Made by a program: the position numbers and the translations under genes. Positions 34,087 to 43,428 of a stretch of 64,000 nt of DNA are shown here, one piece after another (position 1 is the stretch's first letter; each line of letters opens with the position of its first letter). The DNA is taken from positions 21,292,990 to 21,356,989 of the forward strand of contig JAQNBH010000014.1 of assembly GCA_028752905.1 (NCBI GenBank), written 5' to 3'. The notes beneath the pieces were generated by a model that was given only the letters and a program-made list of their open reading frames with translations, was not told the origin of the DNA and did no database searches. This DNA comes from Cladorhizidae sp. MBARI D1340-BT2 (taxonomy: Eukaryota; Porifera; Demospongiae; Poecilosclerida; Cladorhizidae).

Positions 34087-35880
34087 GTGCTCACCACCAT
34101 GATTTCAAAGTGGAAATCCGTATTCAGCTTGGGATCGGGACGGGACGCGGTTCGGGTCCCCATGGTATTTAAGAGATTTGTCAGGGGGACTACTTGTCAC
34201 CTTTGCTTTTCGCCCTCTGTATTGCACCTGTGTCACACGCGTGAAGAAGCAGGAAGAAGTTGGGAGAGTGCTGGTCTTAGGCCTCAAATTTCCCATCTCT
34301 TTTTCATGGATGACTTGAAGGTGTATGCAGAGGAATCGAGAGACTTGGAGGGGTTGATACGTAAAGTGGAAACCGTGTCTAGGGCGGTGGGAATGGAGTT
34401 CGGACTGAGAAAGTGTGCTGTGGCAGAAATAAGAAGAGGACGTCTTGTCAATGCAAGAGATATACTCCTGCCTGATGGTAGAGATATAAGGGCACTCACT
34501 TTAGGTAACACGTACAAGTACCTTGGTGTCGAGCAGTCATTGAAACCGACCGACGTAAGATCAAGTAGAGACTGGCGATGACGTATTGCAAACGATTGCG
34601 CAGGATCTGGGAATCCCGCCATAACTCCAAGTCAAAGGTGCAAGCAACGAATGTGTGGGCAGTTTCTTTGTACCGATATTTGTTTGGCACGATCAAGTGG
34701 ACAAAGAGCGATTTGATCCAGCTAACGCGGAAAATCCTTAGGTGTCATCACGCCAACGCATCGCATCGTTGGAGAGGCTCTACCTTCCCAGGGGGGCTGG
34801 GTGCCAAGGTTTTATCGGTCTACAGAAGTGTTGGGAGAGGGAGGTTGTCTCGACGGCGGTGTATCTGGCTACTTCAAGGATCTGCATTGCAAGGGAGTGT
34901 TTCGACACCAGTTGCTCCTCGAGGGCGAGTCGAGTTGAAACTTCTTGCATGCAGCGCAGGAGGTTCTAGAAAGATATCAGGTGCCCATTTCGATCAGAAG
35001 AGATGGAGCTATGAAGATGGGCACTCATTCTCACCACAGAGAGCGTCCCAAATGGTGTGGGCGGCCCAGGAGGGGCTTGCAACTGAACACTTGGAGCAGA
35101 AACTTATTCACAGAGTGCATTCCAAACAGTGGCACCTGAAAGGTATGGACGCACTACCACACACTCCTGGCTCAAAAATGGAAGATTTCATGCTCGGACC
35201 AAAGCAGTGATTGTAGCGGCACAAGACGGCATGCTCTACACCAAGGCATATCGACGACGGGTGCTCAAAGAAAAGATTTCCGAGGAATGCCGACTCTGGA
35301 GGAAAGAGCCGGAAACAATTGCCGGGTACACCGAACTGAACTGGACCTTCCACAAGGAACGGCATGACCGTGTTCTGTATCAAGTGTTGCGGGCACTTTG
35401 CAAAAAGTTGAAAGTGACCTTGTCAGACTCTCTCATGTGGAGGGACGGAGGCTGGAACGGTGTAGGGGTGACAGAAAATGCTGAAGGAAAACTGACAGTA
35501 GATATCATCAGTCTGCCTACTGATCGCAGCATCAGCGAAAGGCGGCCAGACTTAGTGTTTTCATTCCGGAAAACCCGGCGCATAATGATTTTTGAAGTGG
35601 CATGTGCCTGGGAACCTCTTATTGTGGAAAGGTAGCAGGAGAAGAAGAGGAAGTACCGAGAGCTGGCTACCGACCTGGCCACTGCGTGTCTGGGTTAACA
35701 TGGGTCATGTCATATTTTTAGTGATAAGCGATCTGGGGTCAGTGGGCAGTTTCACTTTAGAACTAGCGCGAACACGGATTTTCATGTCACAGGAGATTTC
35801 CAACTTGGTCCGTGAATGTCAATTCGAGGTCTTGACGAGTGCAGTGTGAATCATACGGAGACAACTAAACCTCTGACAAG
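34087..35880 (+). pseudogene. Family B RT C-terminal half and nuclease (second copy)
   Basis: 34087-34581 codes ISHLFFMDDLKVYAEES, MEFGLRKCA and YKYLGVEQ. 34578-35210 covers the thumb region with one shift. 35129-35635 codes TKAYRRRVLKEKISEECRL, then RRPDLVFSFRKTRRIMIFE and VACAWEPL, and stops at TAG 35633-35635. A further frame carries SVGSFTLELARTRIF and FEVLTSAV to 35849. The zinc motif is damaged. Confidence 0.75.
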
Positions 35881-36130
35881 CAAGAGCTTTCAGCTGTGCT
35901 CAAAACTCCTAGTGTTGATTATATACCCTTTGACTGGAGAGCCTTTTTTTAAACCCAGTGCGTAAATGTCCTAGTGTGTATGGGCCTACTGACAAAACTT
36001 CACATGAAAATTCCTGGACTTGAAACTTTTTAAAACCTTTTTTTTATACCTTGCCCTTCACCCTACCGAGTCCCAGACCTGATGCGTAATACTCCAGTGC
36101 GTAAAGCTTTTGACTAGCAAGAACTTTCCC

Positions 36131-36639
36131 CAATGCGTAGGGTATTTTTAAAGGGTTTTTTCCCTACTTTCTTTTTTTCCTTCTCATTTTTTCTTCTTTT
36201 TTCCCCTTCTTTTCTTTTCTTCTTTTTTCCCTTGTTCTTTTTTCCCCTTCTTTCTTTTTCTCCTTCTTTTCCCCCCATTCTTTTCTTCCACTTCTTTTTT
36301 CCCTTCTTTTCTTCCTTTTTTTCCTTCTTTCTTTTTCTTCTTTCCTTCTATTCTTTTTTTTCTTTTCTTTCCCTCTTTTCCCCCTTCTTTTCTTTCTTTC
36401 TTCCTTTCTTCCTTGCACTGCCTACGAACTTGTCAAATAGCCAGAGAAAATGCTGCTTTGAGTCTAACAGCGACCCCTGTTTTCCCCCAGCTCTTCTTTT
36501 CCACCCCTCTCGCCTAAATGTTGCAGACTTTTGGGTTATTTTGGCGAGGACAGAGCCCGTATGGCCCAAAGAAAAAGGGGGGGGGAAGAGGAGGGGGAAA
36601 GAAGGGGGGGAAAAGATCTTTAGGACAATGAAGGCTTAA
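36131..36639. repeat. CT-rich tract and rDNA spacer-like repeat, copy 2
   Basis: A pyrimidine tract (about 36150-36410) is followed by CACTGCCTACGAACTTGTC..., shared with 29887 and 59442, and leads into 28S 3'-end sequence. The long T/C frames here are not genes. Confidence 0.6.
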
Positions 36640-37005
36640 TCTCAGTGCATCGTAGTGCATCGCAGCAGACTTACAATACCCCGTCCTATTCAAGTCGTCT
36701 GTAAGGGATCTAGCTCCAGATATCGCCAAGTTGGATCACACCGGCAGCCCAACGAGACCTTTTACGTCCCACAGGCAACCCGCACAGTCGGTCTAGGGAG
36801 CCTCCCAAGAGGGGCTCCTAAGGCTACACGCCTGCAACTCCTGGGGATATATGCTGTCGCCTTCTAGCGTGGATTCTAACTTAGAGTTGTTCATACATAA
36901 TCCAGCAGATGGTAGCTTCACACCATTGGCTGTTCAGCCAAGTGCAAATTCCAAATGTCTGAATCAACGGTTCCTCTTGTACTGAGTTGAATTACTATTG
37001 CAATG
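36640..37005 (-). rRNA. 28S rRNA 3' end (partial), host of the hAT insertion
   Basis: The reverse strand matches the end of large-subunit rRNA: ATTCAAGTCGTCTGTAAGGG, GATTCTAACTTAGAG, CATAATCCAGCAGATGGTAG, CGGTTCCTCTTGTACTGAG and ATTACTATTGCAATG. The last block is cut at 37005 by the hAT end. The next part of 28S resumes at about 55490, after the 18.5-kb insertion. Confidence 0.75.
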
Positions 37006-39012
37006 CAGGGGTGTATTTAGGGGGGGGCGGGGGGGGGGGGCATTCGCCCCCCCTTGTATCATTCTCGCCCCCCCCCCCCTTGAAATTAGAGATTTTTTTT
37101 TTAATAATGTCAAGAAAGGTGTAATACAAGAAAGGTGTAATAAGCTTATGATATCAGGTTCAAATGATAGGAATGTCAAACTGAGGTTCTTCTTGGTTTT
37201 CTCTGCCATACGTCCACAATCTCTTCAAGGTCGCTCTCAGAGAGTACTTCTGGTGCCTCTATAGCAATCCTCATAAGGTGAGAAAGGCTGCAGTCACTTA
37301 GAGAATTACGCAAACGAGTCTTGATCATCTTCATCTGTGAGAAGCTTCTCTCCACAGAAGCAGTAGAAACTGGAATCGATAAGCAGATGGAGGCAATCTT
37401 GTGCAAATTGGGAAACATGGCCTTGAGCATGTCGTTTGAAACAAGTTCTTTCAGCTGTGATGCAGTAGTATCCCGTGGTTGCTTGACTAACAGCTGGCGG
37501 AATGTTTTCCACTCTGTAAGTATTTCAGTGGAAATCATGGCTGTCTTCACTGTTTCTTCTCCATCCAATGTTTCTGCATCTCTATCTTCTCCGTAGTGAG
37601 CAATCAGTTTCTCAACAGACGTGTCTCCATAAGTGGGAAAATATACTGAATCTGGTTTTGGAACTTTCCGTGGATCGAATATAGACAATGCTGATACAAC
37701 AGCGTTGGATGAAGAAAATCGGCTTGTTATGTTGGCCTTTAAATCAGCAACAAAAGGCTTACCAACAACATTCTGGAACGAAAGTATTTTATCAGCGTCA
37801 ATAGACACCTTTGTAGATGACTTCAAGTCTTCAACGTTTTCAAGAAGCTCCAACACCCAGTTCGCTCCAGGCAAAACTGCATCATACAAGGATTTAACAG
37901 TAGCATCAACAAGGAATGATATCAACGAGAGGTCAAGCTGCTCTGCCTGAAGTGCTTTGCTGAGCTTGGCTACTTGTGGTAGAGTGAAATCAAGCAAATA
38001 TATAGCTGCAATCGTAGACAATTTGCAGAGGGCACCATGGATTCCAAGAGCTTCTGGCTCGTGGGACGTCTCGTAGATGTTCCCAATGGTGATTACAATT
38101 GCAGAATAACTTGCTTTGACAGCTTTGACACACCTTTCATGTGCCAGCCAGCGTGTGTCAGATGGCTTGATCACTTTCATTTCTGGAAGTTCAAGAACGT
38201 GCTGTACCTCCTTCAGACACTCTGCTCGCTTGGGGGAATTGCGAAAATGCTTCCAAAGAGTAGTCAATGTTCTGTAAACATGAGCAATTCCAGGAGTTTT
38301 ATTGGCAGCTTGCACACAAGCCAACTGCAGTAAGTGACAGTGGCAGTGTATAAACAGAGCGTGAGGAGTATGTTTCTTGATACGTGCCTGAACCCCGGTC
38401 TTTCGTCCAGAAAAAGTTGCAGCTCCATCAAATCCCAATCCAACTATTCTTCCGACTTGTAGACCTTTCTTCTTTAAACAATCGATGAGATTAGAATAGA
38501 TGGTCTCTGCATCAGCCTTCTTCAATGGAATAAGCTCCAGAAAGCACTCTACTGGTACACCATCTTCCTCCCAGCGGCAAAACACAGACAATTCTTCTAC
38601 GTTGGTGACATCTGTGCACTCATCTGCCATGAGGCTGTACATAGGTGCCTTTTGAAGTCGCTTCAGAATCGACTCCTCCACCCATGTCCCCAATGATTCG
38701 ATGAATTCAACCACAGCCACTCTTGATGTGTACACAGCATTTCTTGGTGCAGTTTCTAAGAATTGCTTCAAATGTTGGCTGCCACATCGAACCACCACGT
38801 CAACCAGCTTCTCAAATTTTGTCGAATGTGCAACTTGTTCTTTCGTAAGAAAATGAGTGAGTAGGATCAGGCACTTCACTGCAGCTCTGTTCTGAGCTCT
38901 TTTGCGAGCTAAAACATTCTGGAGTTGCTGTACAACTGTTCCACCTTTGGCTGCTCCTTTAGCTGCAAAAAGAGCTTGAGTTGCATGGATATGGAAGTCA
39001 CTTCTCGCATGA
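37006..39012 (-). mobile_element. hAT transposon copy 1, 5'-truncated
   Basis: It is nearly identical to 52040-54049 (only a handful of substitutions in about 2 kb, for example at 37889, 38627 and 38644). The match ends abruptly after CTTCTCGCATGA at 39012, where the inverted repeat begins. Left end CAGGGGTGTATTTAG, right end missing. Confidence 0.85.
37176..39012 (-). pseudogene. hAT transposase copy 1, lacking about 120 N-terminal residues
   Basis: The frame encodes the transposase from ARSDFHIHATQALF to the C-terminal hAT dimerisation region (STASVERSFSQMKMIKTRL) and the stop at 37176. Compared with the full copy at 52205-54391 it lacks the N-terminal zinc finger. The open frame runs on to 39101 only because the adjoining inverted repeat happens to be open. 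DECTDV, LGFDGAATFSGR and SDTRWLAHERCVKAV, which carry catalytic acids and the conserved Trp, are intact. It is unlikely to bind the element ends without the finger. Confidence 0.85.
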
Positions 39013-39495
39013 TCGTGGATCGAATTTCCAAAGACCTTGACCCCCTGAATACAATGGCAATAACTGTCAAGGAAAAAGAAATTGTGACGTTCCTTTACCA
39101 AATATACAGGATTCAGGATTCAGGAACAACTTTTCTGTTCAAAACTCTTGGACAGGAACGAAGGGTGAGAACCCTAATTATATTTTTAATTTATTTATTG
39201 TGTAATGCATTATTGGTTGATACATTTCTATAGTAACTATAATTATCGTAAAATAATAAAAGAAATAAAAACATGAAAGTAATAAACAATATTTTAGTAC
39301 CTAATACATAATAATACTTAATGGAAGTCTCACCCTTCGTTCCTGTCCAATTTCTGAGAGTTTTGAACAGAAAAGTTGTTCCTGAATCCTGAATCCTGTA
39401 TATTTGGTAAAGGAACGTCACAATTTCTTTTTCCTTGACAGTTATTGCCATTGTATTCAGGGGGTCAAGGTCTTTGGAAATTCGATCCACGATCA
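39010..39495. repeat. Inverted repeat (hairpin-forming), arms 161/168 bp
   Basis: 39010-39170 (starting TGATCGTGGATCGAATTTCC) is repeated in reverse at 39328-39495, differing mainly by a 7-bp indel. The 157-bp spacer is AT-rich. Each arm contains an open frame on the strand leading inward (RISKDLDPLNTMAITV...), so the arms may derive from a coding exon. The left arm starts within the last three bases shared with hAT. It may be a viral terminal hairpin or a fold-back rearrangement scar. Confidence 0.8.
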
Positions 39496-39499
39496 AGGG

Positions 39500-39720
39500 T
39501 AAAATGAAGGTTAAAGTAGATGACTGTAAAATCAAGGTTCAAGTAGATGATGAATGTTAAAATATTCGAATAATAAAGGTTAAAGTAGATGAATGTTAAA
39601 ATAGAGGTAACCCCCCAGTTAAAAATGAACAAGGAGGTCAAACAGAATGCAGGTTAAAAAAATGTAAGATGAATGTTAAACTGACTACATGTTAGAATGA
39701 AGTTTAAATTCGAGAAGGAA
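39500..39720. repeat. Degenerate short direct repeats
   Basis: The motif AAGGTTAAAGTAGATGA and variants (GTTAAAGTAGATGA, GTTCAAGTAGATGA, ATGAATGTTAAAATA) recur irregularly in a purine-rich stretch next to the inverted repeat. No frame is open. Confidence 0.5.
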
Positions 39721-39936
39721 GAGTGGCAAGAAGATTGTCTGTCTATGGGCTGTTTGCTGTCCTGTCGGGCGGGCATGCCTGATGTGTTAGAGTGTCTGTG
39801 TCGAATGGTGTGTTTATTGGTTTGGAGTGGCAGTTTTTAATTGGCACCTTTTTGGTAATTGATTTTAAAATCGAGGTCTAATTTTTTGGTCCAATTTTTT
39901 CTTTTCTTTTTTTCCCCCCTCTTGCATGCCTGTCCC

Positions 39937-39962
39937 GTTTCCTGATTCAGGAATCAGGAAAC
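39937..39962. repeat. Perfect 12-bp palindrome
   Basis: GTTTCCTGATTC, AG, GAATCAGGAAAC form a perfect stem with a 2-nt loop. The core ATTCAGGA also occurs in both arms of the neighbouring inverted repeat (GATTCAGGATTCAGGAAC) and, inverted, near 47304. Confidence 0.6.
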
Positions 39963-39999
39963 AGGAGGGCGACGATGCATGTGCTCCAACTTCCACGTG

Positions 40000-40440
40000 T
40001 TTTCCCCCCTTCCACTGTTGGGGTGTGTGTGTGTGTGTGTTTTTGTGGGACCGAGAGAAGAATGGCAGCTGTCTTTCTGTCTGTCTGTCTGTCAGTCTGT
40101 GTACACTACTACTACTAACTAATACTACTACATACTATTGGAGGACTACATTTTGAGGACTTACATTTTGAGGACTAAATTTGAGGAGGTGCCTGTATCT
40201 TATCTAATCTGATCTATCTCTTTAATCTCTGGGGGGGCTTGGCCTGCCTGCCCTGCCTGCCTGCCTGCCTAGGCTGGTTGGTCTCCTGTGATGTGTGGGA
40301 ATGTGGTTGTGTGTTTTTGGTTTTATTTGTGTGTGCGTGTGTTGTTTTTTTTACTACGCAAACTTACTTGTGACTCTGATTGGTGATCAGAGTAGGAAGG
40401 AGGGAACAACAAGGCATCATGAATGAGGGGAGGAGGAGCT
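40000..40440. repeat. Simple repeats
   Basis: A TG run near 40025, a CTGT run near 40075 and a CCTG/CCTGC run near 40245-40270 lie in an otherwise unassigned part of the virus-like block. Confidence 0.6.
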
Positions 40441-40579
40441 CTTGGTTTTAGGGTCAGCTGCCAAGACAAAGGGATTTATACTGGAAGTTATTATTGTTCA
40501 TTATTCGGTTTATTTCTGCAGTTTGGGAGCGGTACTAAACAAGGCAAGTCTCTCCACTGTAAAGCAGTTTCTTATTATA

Positions 40580-40729
40580 ATGGATAAGCAATTTCTTGTT
40601 TGTCTGTTTATATTATTTATTCTTGTGATCATCGTGGGTTTGCTTTCCATTTTAATAGTGAAAGCCTTTTTGAAGAATAATCGACCAACAACACATTCCT
40701 TCCTTCTCCAAGAAGTAAAAGCAACTTGA
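40580..40729 (+). CDS. Small single-span membrane protein, 49 residues
   Basis: The ATG at 40580 opens a 49-residue protein. Residues 4-32 (starting QFLVCLFILFILVIIVGLL) are a strong transmembrane helix, followed by a positively charged KAFLKNNRP segment and a short hydrophilic tail, so the topology is probably N-out/C-in. The frame is open upstream, but the first ATG near the hydrophobic segment is the natural start. I cannot assign a family. Small membrane proteins of this kind are common in DNA viruses for entry, budding or lysis, but that is only an analogy. Confidence 0.5.
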   Translation: MDKQFLVCLFILFILVIIVGLLSILIVKAFLKNNRPTTHSFLLQEVKAT

Positions 40730-40745
40730 ATTTTAGTAAGAGACA

Positions 40746-40850
40746 ATGAAAGCCGAACTTATTTGTATGTTAGATTTAATTTTACTGTTGTTGGTTATTA
40801 ATTTAATATTTGTAGTGATTCTATACAGTCATGTTTTAAGACATGCTTGA
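40746..40850 (+). CDS. Very small membrane peptide, 34 residues
   Basis: The ATG lies 16 bp after the stop of the preceding membrane protein. The peptide is almost entirely one hydrophobic helix (CMLDLILLLLVINLIFVVIL) with a short YSHVLRHA tail. The tandem arrangement with 40580-40729 suggests a shared transcript. It is short enough to be chance, and only the composition supports it. Confidence 0.35.
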   Translation: MKAELICMLDLILLLLVINLIFVVILYSHVLRHA

Positions 40851-40987
40851 TCAATTTTTTGATACATAAAAAACACATTTAAATGTTTTAAAATGCAAGT
40901 CTACTACTACTACTACCTCTATGCGTATCATAAAGTTATGTTTTTCAGTTTGAAGTCTTAGTCCATTTTCAGTTTGAAGTCTTTAGT

Positions 40988-41815
40988 TTAGTCCATTGCT
41001 TCTTCTTGTCCGTCGTCGTCTACCCTCTGTCTCTTAGACGGCACGGTGATATTTGTTTCTGTATTTTCGTTGGCAAGCATGGTTTGGTCTACTGTTGCAT
41101 TTCCTGCTGACCTATATATATCCATGGCGTGTTTTATTATCGGGGAGGTTTTGCTCACTCCCAAAAGTTCCTCTAAGAATTGAGTTATGTCGTCAGCAGT
41201 GTGCAGGAACAGGCCAGCAATGACTTTAGCCAGCGGTGAGATGCTGGGCAATGTTCCAGATGCAGCAACATAAATTCCATGTGCTGATTCGAGATCGCTC
41301 CTGTTTTGCCTGCACTGCATGTACCTATTGAATGGACCTCTGGTTTCATCTTGTTCGGTGACTGTATCAATGTCTTTTAGATCTGGCCATTCTCTGAATT
41401 TAGCAGTAAGAACCAAGTGAGATTCCCAAATGATCTTTGTGGATTTTTTATTTGATTTTTTATTTGCAAAATACAACAAAATGCCTTCAAATAGATAATT
41501 GTCGGTATCATCATCTTCACCCACAAGAATGCCTTTGAAACATAGCAAACATTTTCCGTGTTTTCCAGACACGCACACGGTCACTAATTTCTCGTCTGTA
41601 CGTTCGAATCTTACACACGAGCACTTATGATTGTTATAGCGTCCTCCATCCAGAATGTACACACTCTTGTTCTTTTCCTTCCTCTTTTGGCACTTCTCTC
41701 GTTAGCGAGAAGCTGACTGCTTTTTCATTCAACAAATCTGGGGAGGTAAACCAGCAGGTTTTTGCCTGTGGTATTACTGTTGGCTGGGGTGGTGAAGAAG
41801 ACATGGTTTATTTGT
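40988..41815 (-). pseudogene. Unidentified virus-like protein, about 270 residues, with a +1 frame change
   Basis: A minus-strand ATG at 41813 (MSSSPPQPTVIPQAK) opens a frame that reads through to about 41705. The main frame, 40988-41662, has no ATG start (its first codon there is GTG) and is open upstream to about 41703. The two join naturally by a +1 shift beside a small hairpin (TTCTCGCTAACGAGAGAA). The main part codes VCVSGKHGKCLLCFKGILVG, a central hydrophilic region and an acidic tail with PSKRQR, a likely nuclear signal. No family is recognised. The shift may be programmed, an indel, or decay. Confidence 0.5.
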
Positions 41816-41910
41816 TTGTTGTAATTCAAAAACTGAACTTATGACAACTAGGCTCCGACTGCTGAATAAATACTAAATATCAACAGGAAATGGGAGGAGC
41901 ATACAAATCA

Positions 41911-42199
41911 ACATAAAAACATTATTTAGTTTTTTTTAACAGAAACGATGGCAAATATCATTTTGGACAAACGTTGTTATTTGGTCTATTGTGACTGTCC
42001 TACTTTTTTCCCTTCTTGCGTGTATATGCCGTATGATTTGGATTACTTGAGGAAAAAGCACTGTATCGGTGACGTACCCCCTCTTCTTGCTGGAAGAATA
42101 ATAGACCATGAAGAAGAATTTACAAAAAAACATTCTTCTTCCATTATAGAAAACTATCATGTTCCAGTGACACCTGGTTCTATGTTACCATTTCCCTAA
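41911..42199 (+). CDS. Unidentified 83-residue protein with its own TATA box
   Basis: A TATA-like box (ACATAAAAAC, 41911-41920) precedes the ATG at 41948. The protein (stop at 42199) begins MANIILDKRCYLVYCDCPTF and has four Cys in its first 40 residues, then an acidic/basic stretch EEEFTKKH. It is divergent from the gene at 40988-41815. I do not recognise it. Confidence 0.4.
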
Positions 42200-42270
42200 A
42201 AATTTTTTACTATAATTTATTATCTGTCTTTCACAATGATGATGGTTCAATCAATAATATATTTTATTTC

Positions 42271-42555
42271 TTATGCAAAAATAGATGCAATCGACACAAG
42301 TGGGCCTAACACTCCTGAGACACTATCAACAATTCCTGTTATTTTGCTAATGGTACTTTTCTTGTGTTCTGGTTTGTTTAGTTTTTTTAGTATTTTTTCG
42401 TCCTCGAGAAATTCTGTCGAAGGGGACACTGCGACTGGCTCATCTTCCCCCAAATAACCTGCATACACACCCGTGATTCCCGATTGCTTCATGATTTCTC
42501 TGTGTGCCCCAAAATTACCAACGATTGCTGGTTTTGTGTTTTGTTTAAGTTCCAC
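42271..42555 (-). CDS. C-terminal extension frame or separate small protein
   Basis: The frame overlaps the end of the gene at 42545-43324 by 11 bp in the +1 frame and has no ATG until residue 22 (MKQSGITGVYAG). It codes KPAIVGNFGAHREI, an acidic segment, a basic KKLNKPEHKK stretch and a hydrophobic C-terminus (VSGVLGPLVSIASIFA) like an amphipathic or membrane-active helix. It may be reached by a +1 frameshift from the upstream gene, be a separate 73-residue protein, or reflect an indel. Confidence 0.45.
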   Translation of the reverse strand: MELKQNTKPAIVGNFGAHREIMKQSGITGVYAGYLGEDEPVAVSPSTEFLEDEKILKKLNKPEHKKSTISKITGIVDSVSGVLGPLVSIASIFA

Positions 42556-43324
42556 AAATAGGTGGTTTTGAAATCACTCCACCCGCTCGCAACAACTGTT
42601 CTCTGGGTCCCATGTAAATGTCAGACATAATGTCATCCACGTCGTAGGGATTTTCATGGGGATGCATTCCTCCAGTACTATCTTCTTCATGCAGATTTCT
42701 GAATCCTGCTGCTGCCAGTGATGCTTCGTCTGCATCTATAGTCACGTTTTTGCATTCTGCAAAAATGGATGCTATCTTTGCCCCAGTGTCTTTTATGTCG
42801 TTGCCACTTTCCTGAAAATGCAATGGTTGCAACTTCATTTGGTCTTTATTATTTTTGCCTTCGCTGAGAACTGAAAGTGCAGAATTGTAAATTTCACCTC
42901 CTTTTGTTGTCAGGTCTTGGCTAGACACAGTGGTTGCAATTTGCTTGACGGTCTGTTCGTTCTTGTCAGGAGGCATCATAGTACTTGCAATGCTCAGTAC
43001 GTCAACAGCTGCCACGGCTGCAGGAGTATGCTTTCCACCCAAGACAAGCACATGGGACATGTCGTCGTCGGCATATTTTTCAACGTCCATTTCAGCATTC
43101 GGATCAATTCCGAAATTGCTAGGTTGAAGTATACCTTTGCCATCAGTGCTCAAAAAGTATCTTTCGTACACTTCTTTAGGGTCGGCTCCTCCGATTTTGC
43201 TTGCTATCAATGCTATGTCTGGGTGGTTGACACAAAAAAAACCTTTTCGTTTCTTCTTCTTTGTGTGCTTTAGACTAGCTATCCTGGCTTTAATTTTTTC
43301 AATTTTTACACTTTTATTTTCCAT
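42545..43324 (-). CDS. Unidentified virus-like protein, 259 residues
   Basis: The first ATG (43324) follows a TATA box (CTATATAAGC, 43381-43390) by about 57 bp. The open frame extends 12 codons further only through a TTG, so I choose the ATG. The N-terminus is strongly basic (KIEKIKARIASLKHTKKKKR), followed by HPDIALIASKIGG, a Thr/Ala-rich middle and an acidic C-terminus with NPYDVDDIMSDIYMG. A basic N-terminal arm with an ordered remainder would suit a DNA- or core-binding particle protein, but no homologue is recognised. Confidence 0.55.
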   Translation of the reverse strand: MENKSVKIEKIKARIASLKHTKKKKRKGFFCVNHPDIALIASKIGGADPKEVYERYFLSTDGKGILQPSNFGIDPNAEMDVEKYADDDMSHVLVLGGKHTPAAVAAVDVLSIASTMMPPDKNEQTVKQIATTVSSQDLTTKGGEIYNSALSVLSEGKNNKDQMKLQPLHFQESGNDIKDTGAKIASIFAECKNVTIDADEASLAAAGFRNLHEEDSTGGMHPHENPYDVDDIMSDIYMGPREQLLRAGGVISKPPICGT

Positions 43325-43428
43325 GACAATATTATTATTTAAGAACAACAGAAAAGTCAATAGATATCACAAAAATCCATGCTTATATAGGAAAGTTAGA
43401 GCCATGTGTATGTATGTGTTAATTACAT

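Larger units (their letters stand above)
32187..36130 (+). mobile_element. RLE-type LINE, family B, second copy
   Basis: The leader starts CCCTGGGTATGTAGT (repeated twice). The copy contains all coding segments without the internal duplication or LTR seen at 23858-30567. Its ORF has several breaks (about 33130, 33540, 33715, 34080, 34180, 34580, 34740, 35634). The 3' region runs into the CT-rich spacer tract. Confidence 0.75.

Noticed and set aside
37176..39101. Extra 5' codons of the truncated hAT ORF as its real N-terminus
   Set aside because: These codons come from the adjoining inverted repeat and are absent from the complete copy.
42236..42457. Plus-strand 73-residue hydrophobic frame
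   Set aside because: It is antisense to the more protein-like minus frame 42271-42555 and has no promoter or motif.
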